From: Plastoroseomonas hellenica
GTDB taxonomy: Bacteria > Pseudomonadota > Alphaproteobacteria > Acetobacterales > Acetobacteraceae
Direction: 5' to 3'
DNA length: 33,945 bases
Assembly: GCF_018129085.1 (NCBI RefSeq)
Contig: NZ_JAAGBB010000057.1
Span: 1 to 33,945 of the forward strand
Shown here piece after piece: positions 25,145 through 31,786 of the stretch (position 1 is the stretch's first letter; each line of letters begins with the position of its first letter). The notes beneath the pieces were generated by a model that saw nothing but the letters and a program-made list of their open reading frames with translations, did not search any database and was not told the DNA's origin. Made by a program: the position numbers and the translations under genes.

Positions 25145-25305
25145 CCTCAAGCGCCGGCGGCCGCATCCGCGGCCTTGGCTAGCGCGCTGTCAGAGTGCTC
25201 CCGGCGCGGCTGAGGTCGCGCGCGGGCCGCTTCGCGGCCCCGGAGCATCGGCTTCGCCTCGCTCCGCATGAACCGGTGGCGGTCTGCGGCCGCATTGCGC
25301 GGTTC
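25145..25305 (+). repeat. GC-rich dispersed repeat, copy 2 (after mltG)
   Basis: It begins CCTCAAGCGCCGGC two bases after the mltG stop. Hairpin 1 is GGCCGC (25159-25164) - ATCC - GCGGCC (25169-25174), then TTGGCT and GCGCGCTGTC. The second hairpin is GGCCGC-TTC-GCGGCC. Its first 50 bases are almost identical to copy 1. It fills the gap between the convergent mltG and SDR genes and may act as a two-way transcription end. Confidence 0.85.
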
Positions 25306-25309
25306 CCCT

Positions 25310-26095
25310 TTAGCCGCCGCGTGCCTTGGCCGGGAAAAGCCGCATGAGTGCCGAGAGCCAGGCGGGCGGCAGTGCTCCGATGAGCCGCGCCATCGCGTAG
25401 AGGCGGCGCGGATAGGCAATACGGACCCGGCCGCGGGCAATGCCGTCGAGGGTCCGTCTTGCCGCGTCCTCGGCATCCATGAGCAGGGGCATCGGGAAGG
25501 CGTTCCGTGCGGTCATCGGGGTCCGCACATAGCCGGGACAGATGGCATGCACCCGGAGGCCGCGGGGCCGCGCTGCGCCATCCGCCGCCTCCGCCCAGGC
25601 GCGGGCGGCGAATTTGCTCGCGCAATAGGCCGGTGCGCCCGGGGCCGCGACGAAGCCGGCGATCGAGGCGATGACCGCGACCCGGCCGCGCAGCCCGTCC
25701 GGGCCGGGTTCCTGGGCGGCCATGACCTCCAGCGCCGGGATCGCGGTGTTCAGCATGCCCGTCACGTTCACCGCCATGATCGCCCGCGCCTGGTCCGCCG
25801 GCTCGCTGGCGCCGCCGGTCCCGGCCGAGACCCCGGCATTGGCGATCACGAGGTCGAGCCGCCCGGCGCCACGGATCAGCGCCTCCATCGCCGCCGCGTC
25901 CCGGACATCGACCAAGGCCTCGCGCACCGTGGCCCCGCGGGCCCGGCAGGCGGCGGCGGCCTCGGCCAGGCGGGCAGCATCCCGCCCGGTCAGGCAAAGT
26001 GCTGCACCCGGGGCGGCCAGCGCCTCCGCCAGCGCCCGTCCGAGGCCGGAAGAAGCGCCGGTGATCAGCGCCGCGCGCCACGGGTAGACAGCCAT
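25310..26095 (-). CDS. Short-chain dehydrogenase/reductase
   Basis: The 261-residue product has TGASSGLG near the N-terminus, ANAG (residues about 88-91), a Ser 13 residues before Tyr in IASIAGFVAAPGAPAYCASK, and Lys four after it. It is thus a complete SDR with a classical active site. The ATG at 26095 is preferred because AAGGGA lies eight bases upstream; ATG at 26104 and codons further upstream are possible. The C-terminus (YPRRLYAMARLIGALPPAWLSALMR) resembles DltE/Sadh-like SDRs with a hydrophobic tail. It is divergent from yicC by 38 nt. The substrate is unknown. Confidence 0.88.
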   Translation of the reverse strand: MAVYPWRAALITGASSGLGRALAEALAAPGAALCLTGRDAARLAEAAAACRARGATVREALVDVRDAAAMEALIRGAGRLDLVIANAGVSAGTGGASEPADQARAIMAVNVTGMLNTAIPALEVMAAQEPGPDGLRGRVAVIASIAGFVAAPGAPAYCASKFAARAWAEAADGAARPRGLRVHAICPGYVRTPMTARNAFPMPLLMDAEDAARRTLDGIARGRVRIAYPRRLYAMARLIGALPPAWLSALMRLFPAKARGG

Positions 26096-26133
26096 CCCTT
26101 GCATCCCTTCCCGCGCCGGTGGAAAAGCCGGAC

Positions 26134-27033
26134 ATGTCGACACGCCTCGCCTCCATGACCGGCTTCGCGCGCGCTGCGGGCACGCTGCCCGATGGCGCCT
26201 CCTTCGTGTGGGAAATCCGCAGCGTCAACGGCCGCAACCTCGAGACCCGGCTGCGCCTGCCGAACGGGCTCGACGCGCTGGAGCCGGCGCTGAAGGACGC
26301 GACCGCCAAGCGGCTCCGCCGCGGCAATGTCTCCGCGACGCTGACCGTGAAGCGGGAGGAGCGGGCACCCCGCCTCACCCCTGATCCGGCGGCGCTGGAG
26401 CAGGCGATCAAGCTGGCCCTCGACCTTGCCGCCCGCATCCCGGGCGCGCCGCCGCCGCGTGCCGAGGCGCTGCTGACGCTCCCGGGTGTATTGCGCGCCG
26501 AGGTCGCAGAGCCCGAGGAAGGTGCCGAGGACGCGAAGCGCGCCACCATCGCCGCCGGCTATGCGGAAGCGCTGGCCGGCCTCGAGGCGTCCCGCCGCGC
26601 GGAGGGGGAGAAGCTCTCCGCCATCCTGGGCGCGTTGCTCGACGAGATCGCCGCGCTCTGCACCGATGCGGCGCGGGAGGCGGTCCTGCAGCCTGCTGCC
26701 CAGAAGGCGCGGCTGCTGGAGCAGCTTGCGGCGCTGCTCGATGGCGACCGCCGCGTACCGGAGGAGCGGCTCGCGGCCGAGGTCGCGCTGCTCGCCGGCA
26801 AGTCCGATGTGCGGGAGGAGCTGGATCGGCTCGGTGCCCATCTCGAGCAGGCGCGCGCGCTGCTGGCCTCGGGCGAGGCGATCGGCCGCAAGCTCGATTT
26901 CCTCACCCAGGAATTCGTGCGTGAGGCGAATACGCTCTGCTCGAAATCCGCGACCGTGGCGCTGACCCGCATCGGCCTCGACCTGAAGGCCGCGATCGAG
27001 CGGCTGAAGGAGCAGGCGGCGAATGTCGAGTAA
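26134..27033 (+). CDS. yicC: YicC family protein (putative endoribonuclease)
   Basis: The 299-residue product has the YicC N-terminal block LASMTGFARAAG, then SFVWEIRSVNGRNLETRLRLP, and the C-terminal DUF1732 block FLTQEFVREANTLCSKS. YicC is reported to be a metal-dependent endoribonuclease in E. coli. ATG at 26134 is preferred; a GTG at 26119 and an ATG at 26155 are possible. Its stop overlaps by 11 nt the first candidate start of gmk, and yicC-gmk is a conserved pair. Confidence 0.94.
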   Translation: MSTRLASMTGFARAAGTLPDGASFVWEIRSVNGRNLETRLRLPNGLDALEPALKDATAKRLRRGNVSATLTVKREERAPRLTPDPAALEQAIKLALDLAARIPGAPPPRAEALLTLPGVLRAEVAEPEEGAEDAKRATIAAGYAEALAGLEASRRAEGEKLSAILGALLDEIAALCTDAAREAVLQPAAQKARLLEQLAALLDGDRRVPEERLAAEVALLAGKSDVREELDRLGAHLEQARALLASGEAIGRKLDFLTQEFVREANTLCSKSATVALTRIGLDLKAAIERLKEQAANVE

Positions 27034-27763
27034 CCCGTCCGATCGCGGAGCGCCGAAGGGCGCGGAGCGTGAATCGGACGGGCAGACCATGTCGTCCGAT
27101 CGCGGAGCGCCGAAGGGCGCGGAGCGTGAATCGGACGGGCAGACCATGCCTCGAAGGGGCGTCTGCCTCGTCATCGCGGCTCCCTCCGGCGCCGGCAAAT
27201 CCTCGGTCGCGCGCGCATTGCTGGACAGCGAGCCGGCGCTCGCGCTTTCGATCAGCGCCACCACGCGCGCGCCGCGGCCCGGCGAAGCCGAGGGCGTCCA
27301 CTACTTCTTCCGCAGCGAGGCGGAGTTCCTCGCCATGGTCGAAGGCGACGAGATGCTGGAGCATGCCGCGATCTTCGGCCGGCGCTACGGCACGCCGCGC
27401 GCGCCGGTGGAAGTGGCGCTCGCCGCCGGGCGGGACGTGCTCTTCGACATCGACTGGCAGGGCCATCGCCAGCTCCGCGACAAGCTCCCCGGTGATGTCG
27501 TCGGCCTCTTCCTGCTGCCGCCCTCGCTCGCGGAGCTGGAGCGGCGCCTGGCCGGGCGCGGCCAGGACAGCGCGGGGGAGGTGGCTCGCCGCATGGCCGC
27601 GGCCCGCGACGAAATCGCGCATTGGGCCGAGTTCGACCATGTGCTGATCAATCGGGACTTCGTCGAGACCGTCGCCTCGGCGCGCGCCGTGCTGCACGCC
27701 GCGCGCAGCGCCGCAGCGCGCCAGCCGGGCCTTGCGGATTTCGTATCGCGGCTCTCGGCCTGA
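27023..27763 (+). CDS. gmk: Guanylate kinase with a repeat-derived N-terminal extension
   Basis: Guanylate kinase phosphorylates GMP to GDP. The catalytic part begins at about residue 44 with RRGVCLVIAAPSGAGKSS (P-loop), then ATTRAPRPGE and a FDIDWQGHRQL block, and continues to the usual end, about 205 residues in all. The frame is open from ATG 27023, inside the yicC end, with AAGGAG (27007-27012) ten bases upstream. The ATGs at 27089 and 27146 have no good ribosome binding site. If 27023 is used, the protein begins with about 41 extra residues made of a tandemly duplicated palindromic unit. If translation starts at 27146 it would have the normal length. Total length from 27023: 246 residues. 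Confidence 0.93.
   Translation: MSSNPSDRGAPKGAERESDGQTMSSDRGAPKGAERESDGQTMPRRGVCLVIAAPSGAGKSSVARALLDSEPALALSISATTRAPRPGEAEGVHYFFRSEAEFLAMVEGDEMLEHAAIFGRRYGTPRAPVEVALAAGRDVLFDIDWQGHRQLRDKLPGDVVGLFLLPPSLAELERRLAGRGQDSAGEVARRMAAARDEIAHWAEFDHVLINRDFVETVASARAVLHAARSAAARQPGLADFVSRLSA
27036..27148 (+). repeat. Tandem duplication of a palindromic unit inside the gmk 5' end
   Basis: A 56-nt sequence (27036-27091) recurs exactly at 27093-27148, period 57, a multiple of three. Each unit has an outer 8-bp inverted repeat CGTCCGAT and ATCGGACG and an inner GCGCC-GAAG-GGCGC hairpin. Each ends in GACCATG. Read in the gmk frame each unit gives SDRGAPKGAERESDGQTM. It is not found elsewhere in the window. Confidence 0.95.
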
Positions 27764-27769
27764 CGCCGC

Positions 27770-28696
27770 GTGGGCATCATCCTCGAAGTCGTCGCGCCGG
27801 TCTTCGCGATCATCGCGATGGGCTTCGTTACCGCGAAGCGCAACTGGATCAACGAAGCCGGCTTCCGCGGCCTCAATGATTTCTGCTTCTCGCTCGCGGC
27901 GCCGGCGCTGCTCTTCGCCGGCGGCACCGCCGGGCATGTCGGTGCCGGCCCCGCCGCCTTCGCCTTCTTCACCGGCGCGCTGATCCTGTTCGGCGCCGCG
28001 CTGCTGATCGCGCGCCGCGGCCTTGGCCAGCCCTTCGGCGAGGCCGGCTTCTTCGCCCTCAATGCCTCCTACGGCAACACCGTCATGATGGGGCTGCCGC
28101 TGGTCGCGGCCGCCTATGGCCAGGCCGGGCTCGCGATCCTGGTCGGCATCCTGGCGCTGCATTCGCTGGTGCTGCTCGGGCTCGCGACCATCGTCGCCGA
28201 GATCGGCATCAACGCGCATGCGCCCTGGCGGCGCGTGCTGCGCGCCTCGCTCGGCGGCATGGCGCGCAATCCGATCGTGATGTCGCTGCTGCTGGCGATG
28301 GTCGTGAGCCAGCTCGGCATCCCGGTGCCGGCGGCGCTCCGCCGCATGCTGGAACTGCTGGGCGGGGCGCTGCCGCCGGCCGCGCTCTTCGTGCTCGGCG
28401 GTGGGCTCGCCGCCTTCGACCCGAAGCGGGCCGGCGGCGAGGCGGCGCTGCTGGTGCTGCTGAAGCTGCTGGCGATGCCCGCCTTGGTCTGGGGCTGCTG
28501 CCGGCTGTTCGGCCTTGGCCCGCTCGAGACCGCGGTCGCCGTCACCGCCGCCGCCATGCCGACCGGAGCCAACGCCTTCCTGCTGGCGCGCCGCTATGGC
28601 GGGGATACCGGCGGTTCGGGCGCCGTGGTGCTGATCTCGACCCTGCTCTCGATCGGCACGCTCGCTCTCTTGCTGGGCTGGTTCCGGGACGGCTGA
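27770..28696 (+). CDS. AEC (auxin efflux carrier) family transporter
   Basis: The 308-residue product has about ten hydrophobic segments in two repeats, with the AEC-type VVAPVFAIIAMGFVTAKR start, the NASYGNTVMMGLPLV block in the middle and the AAAMPTGANAFLLARRYGG block near the C-terminus. Bacterial members export or import small organic acids such as malate or malonate; the substrate here is unknown. The start is GTG at 27770, seven nt after the gmk stop, so it may be co-transcribed with gmk. No regulator is adjacent. Confidence 0.9.
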   Translation: MGIILEVVAPVFAIIAMGFVTAKRNWINEAGFRGLNDFCFSLAAPALLFAGGTAGHVGAGPAAFAFFTGALILFGAALLIARRGLGQPFGEAGFFALNASYGNTVMMGLPLVAAAYGQAGLAILVGILALHSLVLLGLATIVAEIGINAHAPWRRVLRASLGGMARNPIVMSLLLAMVVSQLGIPVPAALRRMLELLGGALPPAALFVLGGGLAAFDPKRAGGEAALLVLLKLLAMPALVWGCCRLFGLGPLETAVAVTAAAMPTGANAFLLARRYGGDTGGSGAVVLISTLLSIGTLALLLGWFRDG

Positions 28697-28810
28697 AGGC
28701 TTCCCGGCCGGCCGAATGTTTTCGGGCGCGGATTCGAGCGTTTACCTTGATTACTTTGCCAGCATGAGAAACATTTCGCCCTGCACCACAAGGCGCGGAG
28801 GGCGAAGGCG

Positions 28811-29128
28811 ATGGGCGATGGCCTGGCGCTGCAGTTGTGGCGTCTCCTTCCGATCGAGCCGACGGCCATGCCCGAGGTCTGGGCCTGCAGCCGCTTCAAT
28901 GGCTGCTGTGAGGTGGTCGCCCGGAATGAGCGCCAGGCTCGGCTGCTGGCGGCCGGCGCCTTCTGCCTGCCGGTGGCGCCGGAGCATTGCAAGGCCGTCT
29001 GCCCCTGGCTCAGCCCGACCTATGTCCTGGCCGAGCTCGCTGCCCAATCGGTGCCGGGCCCGGCCGGCGTGGTGCCGCTCGGGCTCGGCCCGGTCGTGCT
29101 GAGCGCGGCCGCGGGCGAGGCTTCATGA
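28811..29128 (+). CDS. Small Cys-rich hypothetical protein
   Basis: The 105-residue product has six Cys (26, 32, 33, 52, 60, 64) and the stretch CPWLSPTYVLAEL. The third-position GC bias of this frame matches neighbouring genes, and alternative frames are Arg-rich shadows, so it looks real. The middle part (VVARNERQARLLAAGAF) reads like a small fold acting on residues rather than a membrane protein. No signal peptide. The start is ATG at 28811; upstream 28718-28775 is a relatively AT-rich patch that could hold a promoter. The stop abuts the rsmA stop end to end. I do not recognise its family. Confidence 0.6.
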   Translation: MGDGLALQLWRLLPIEPTAMPEVWACSRFNGCCEVVARNERQARLLAAGAFCLPVAPEHCKAVCPWLSPTYVLAELAAQSVPGPAGVVPLGLGPVVLSAAAGEAS

Positions 29129-29956
29129 TCAGCGCGCCGCGACCAGCCGTGCGAGGCGGTCGAACTCCGCGACGCTGAGGGTTTCCGCGCGCCGCTCGCC
29201 GGCGATCTCCGCCGCGCGCAACAGCCCTTCCGCGTCACCGAGCGATTTCAGGGCGCCGCGCAGCATCTTCCGGCGCTGGCCGAAGGCCGCGGCGGTGACG
29301 CGCTCCATCGCCGCGAACAGCGCCGGCGGTGGCGCCTCCGCATGCGGCACCAGCCCGACCACTGCACTCCAGACCTTGGGCGGCGGGCTGAAGGCGCCCG
29401 GCGGCAGGCGCATCAGCAGCGCGCAGCGGCAGCGCCACTGCGCCAGCACCGCCAGCCGTCCGTAATGCTCGCTGTCCGGTGCGGCGGTGATGCGCTCCGC
29501 CACCTCCTGCTGGAACATCAGCACCATGCCCTCGAGCGCGGCAGCGGCACGGAGCCAGCCGACCAGCAGCGGCGTGCCGACATTGTAGGGCAGGTTGGCG
29601 ATGATCACCCTCGGCGCCGGCAGCAGCTCTGCTGGATCGATGCGCAGCGCATCACCCTCGATCACCCGGAGCCGGCCGGGATGCGCGGCCTCCAGCTCGG
29701 CGAGCGCCGCGATGGCGCGCCGGTCGAGCTCGACCGCGGTCACATCGGCGGCCGCCGTCGCCAGCAGGGCCCTGGTCAGCCCGCCGGGGCCGGGCCCCAC
29801 CTCCAGCACATGGCGTCCTGCAAGGTCGCCCGCCTGGGCCGCGATCCGCGTGCAGAGCGCGGGATCGAGCAGGAAGTGCTGGCCGAGCGATTTCCGTGCA
29901 TCCAGCCCATGCCGCGCGATGGTCTCGGCAAGCGAGGGCAGTGGCGTCGCGGTCAC
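29129..29956 (-). CDS. rsmA: 16S rRNA dimethyladenosine transferase (KsgA)
   Basis: RsmA dimethylates two adjacent adenosines near the 3' end of 16S rRNA using S-adenosylmethionine. The 275-residue product has [11 protein letters not shown], the cofactor motif [16 protein letters not shown] (50-65) and the NLPYN catalytic motif (121-125). The start is GTG at 29956, since [21 protein letters not shown] is the conserved N-terminus. It follows surA across a 183-nt gap filled by a palindromic element; in many proteobacteria pdxA sits in that gap. Confidence 0.96.
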   Translation of the reverse strand: MTATPLPSLAETIARHGLDARKSLGQHFLLDPALCTRIAAQAGDLAGRHVLEVGPGPGGLTRALLATAAADVTAVELDRRAIAALAELEAAHPGRLRVIEGDALRIDPAELLPAPRVIIANLPYNVGTPLLVGWLRAAAALEGMVLMFQQEVAERITAAPDSEHYGRLAVLAQWRCRCALLMRLPPGAFSPPPKVWSAVVGLVPHAEAPPPALFAAMERVTAAAFGQRRKMLRGALKSLGDAEGLLRAAEIAGERRAETLSVAEFDRLARLVAAR

Positions 29957-29977
29957 GGGGCCGCTGTCGGGCAGGTC

Positions 29978-30140
29978 AGAGCCCGTTTGGGAATGGCGCG
30001 GTGGCGGGCTGGCGAGGCATTTTTCGCTCCTGTCGTGTCGGGCGACGCAGCCGATGCTGGTTGCATCGGCGAGGAGGCCGGCGCGGCAGGGGCGGAAAAG
30101 GACCGCCAGAGCGCCCCGCGGCCATTCTCAAACGGGCTCT
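29978..30140. mobile_element. MITE-like imperfect palindrome between surA and rsmA
   Basis: The ends are inverted repeats of about 24 nt: AGAGCCCGTTTGGGAATGGCGC at the left (starting 29978) and, read in reverse complement, AGAGCCCGTTTGAGAATGGCC at the right (ending 30140). The interior is also largely self-complementary, with a perfect GCCGATGC-TGGTT-GCATCGGC hairpin in the middle, so the whole 163 nt can fold into one long hairpin. The right end meets the surA stop codon. No coding frame, no clear target-site duplication. Confidence 0.75.
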
Positions 30141-31498
30141 CAGCCCCGGCGCTCGGCGGGGGCTGAGGCCGGGCGCGCGGTGTCGCGCATCTCCACCTGG
30201 GCGCGGCGGCGCAGGTCGCGCTGCAACTGACGCGACAGGAGCTCGACGCGGTCGCGCAGGAGCTGGCCGCGGACCTGCTCCGGCGTGATCTCGGCAAGGT
30301 TCCGGCTCTCGCGGGAGCAGACCATGATCACGATCACGCCCTCCGGCGCGATGATCGGCTCCGAGGCCCGGCCCGGCGCCAGCCCGGACAGCAACTGCCG
30401 GAATTCCGGCGGATTGACCTGCTCCAGCCGGATCGGGCCGGGATCGGCCGGGCGCGGGCTGCCGCGGGCCGCGGCTTCCATGGCATCGCAGCCGCGGGCG
30501 CTGCCGGACAGGGCGCGGGCGCGCTCCACGACCTGGATCTGCTGCGGGGTCGGGAACTGCGGGTTGAGCGGCGTCGGGAAGGGGGTGAAGACCTGCCGCG
30601 CCGAGAGGATGGTCGCGTTGTCGCGCCCGCTTTCCCGGCGCTGGCGCAGTGCCACGATCTGCCAGCCGCCCGGCACCCTGACCGCGTTGCTGACCGCGCC
30701 GGGCGGCATCTGGGTCACCAGCCGCGTGATCGCGGGGTCGAGCTGATCGGCCTTCACCCAGCCAAGATCGCCACCCTGCAGCGCGGTCTGCGCCTGGCTG
30801 AACTGGGTCGCCGCCACCGGGAAGGGGAGGCCGCGGCGCAGTCGTCCGACCACGTCCTCGACGAAGGCCTGGGTCTCGGCGGTCTTGGCGGGGTCATCGA
30901 CCGGGATGAAGATCTCGGAGACCAGGAATTCCGGCTCGCCGATGCGCGCGCGGGCGGCGTTCAGCGCCTCCTGCACCTCGCTGTCGGCGGGCTGGGCCTG
31001 CGGGCCCAGCAATGCGCGCAGCAGCCGGCTCCAGCCGATCTGCACGCGGACCTGGTCGTACATCACCCGCGGTTCGATATTGGCGCGGCGCAGCTCGCCA
31101 ACCAGCCGCCCGCTCGGCATGCCGTTGCGGGCCTCGATTTCGCGCATCGCCTCGGCGATCTCTTCGTCGGTCACCGCGATGCGGCGGCGGTTGACCTCCT
31201 GCAGGCGCAGCCGCTCATCGACCAGCAGGCGCAGGATCTGCGCATCCATGCCCTCCGCTGCGCCTTCGGTGCCGCGCAGGCCGGAGGTGAGAGCAAAGAG
31301 CCGGCGGCGGCTCTGCACGTCGGAGCGGCTGATCACGTCGCCATTGACCACCGCGAGGATGCGGTTGCTGCCGGCACTGGGCGCCTGGGCTTGGGCGACG
31401 GCCGGCGAGGCCGAGCCCCGCTGCGCCAGCGCGGGCGTCGCGGCAAAGGCCACGCCAAGGGCGAGAAGGGGCAGAAGCCGGGGATGCATCATGGCCAT
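30140..31498 (-). CDS. surA: Periplasmic chaperone/peptidyl-prolyl isomerase SurA
   Basis: SurA escorts outer-membrane proteins, including LptD, across the periplasm. The 452-residue product has a Sec signal peptide (cleavage probably after ATPALA-Q near residue 26). It then has the SurA N-terminal chaperone part (ILAVVNGDVISRSDVQSRRRLFAL) and one clear parvulin domain around 190-300 (FLVSEIFIP, GGDLGWVKADQLDPAI). One parvulin domain is usual for alphaproteobacterial SurA, against two in E. coli. The start is ATG at 31498; ATG at codons 3 and 4 is also possible. It lies between lptD and rsmA. Confidence 0.92.
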   Translation of the reverse strand: MAMMHPRLLPLLALGVAFAATPALAQRGSASPAVAQAQAPSAGSNRILAVVNGDVISRSDVQSRRRLFALTSGLRGTEGAAEGMDAQILRLLVDERLRLQEVNRRRIAVTDEEIAEAMREIEARNGMPSGRLVGELRRANIEPRVMYDQVRVQIGWSRLLRALLGPQAQPADSEVQEALNAARARIGEPEFLVSEIFIPVDDPAKTAETQAFVEDVVGRLRRGLPFPVAATQFSQAQTALQGGDLGWVKADQLDPAITRLVTQMPPGAVSNAVRVPGGWQIVALRQRRESGRDNATILSARQVFTPFPTPLNPQFPTPQQIQVVERARALSGSARGCDAMEAAARGSPRPADPGPIRLEQVNPPEFRQLLSGLAPGRASEPIIAPEGVIVIMVCSRESRNLAEITPEQVRGQLLRDRVELLSRQLQRDLRRRAQVEMRDTARPASAPAERRG

Positions 31499-31599
31499 GG
31501 GGCGCTGTCATAACCTCCGTTGCGGGCGGGATGCCAGCCACGGCTGCGGAAGGGAAGCCCCTTCGCAGCGGAATCGGGCGTTTTTGCAGCGCACCCTCC

Positions 31600-31786
31600 T
31601 TCGCCGAGGCTTCGGAGGCGAGCGCCACGCGGCCGTAGGCCGCCATCAATTCCGGCGGGGCGAGCGAAGCGATGCCCCGGGGCCGCGAATGCGGCCCCGC
31701 GCGCGACCGACCGACGCCGCCAGTGCTCCGCCGACAGCGCGGTAGCCAAGCCGGCGGATGCCGGCGCCGGCGTCTGAGGACTCAAA
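31600..31786 (-). repeat. GC-rich dispersed repeat, copy 3 (after lptD, inverted)
   Basis: On the minus strand it begins CCTCAGACGCCGGC right at the lptD stop. Hairpin 1 has the stem GCCGGC (31760-31765 and 31750-31755) with an ATCC loop on the minus strand, then TTGGCT. The second hairpin GGGGCCGC-ATTC-GCGGCCCC and the end TCGCTCGCCCCG follow. It fills most of the 283-nt gap between lptD and surA. Confidence 0.8.

Noticed and set aside
29953-30297. Possible small minus-strand protein across the surA-rsmA gap
   Set aside because: It covers the end of surA in another frame and the palindromic element; the sequence has no homology signal and it does not replace pdxA.
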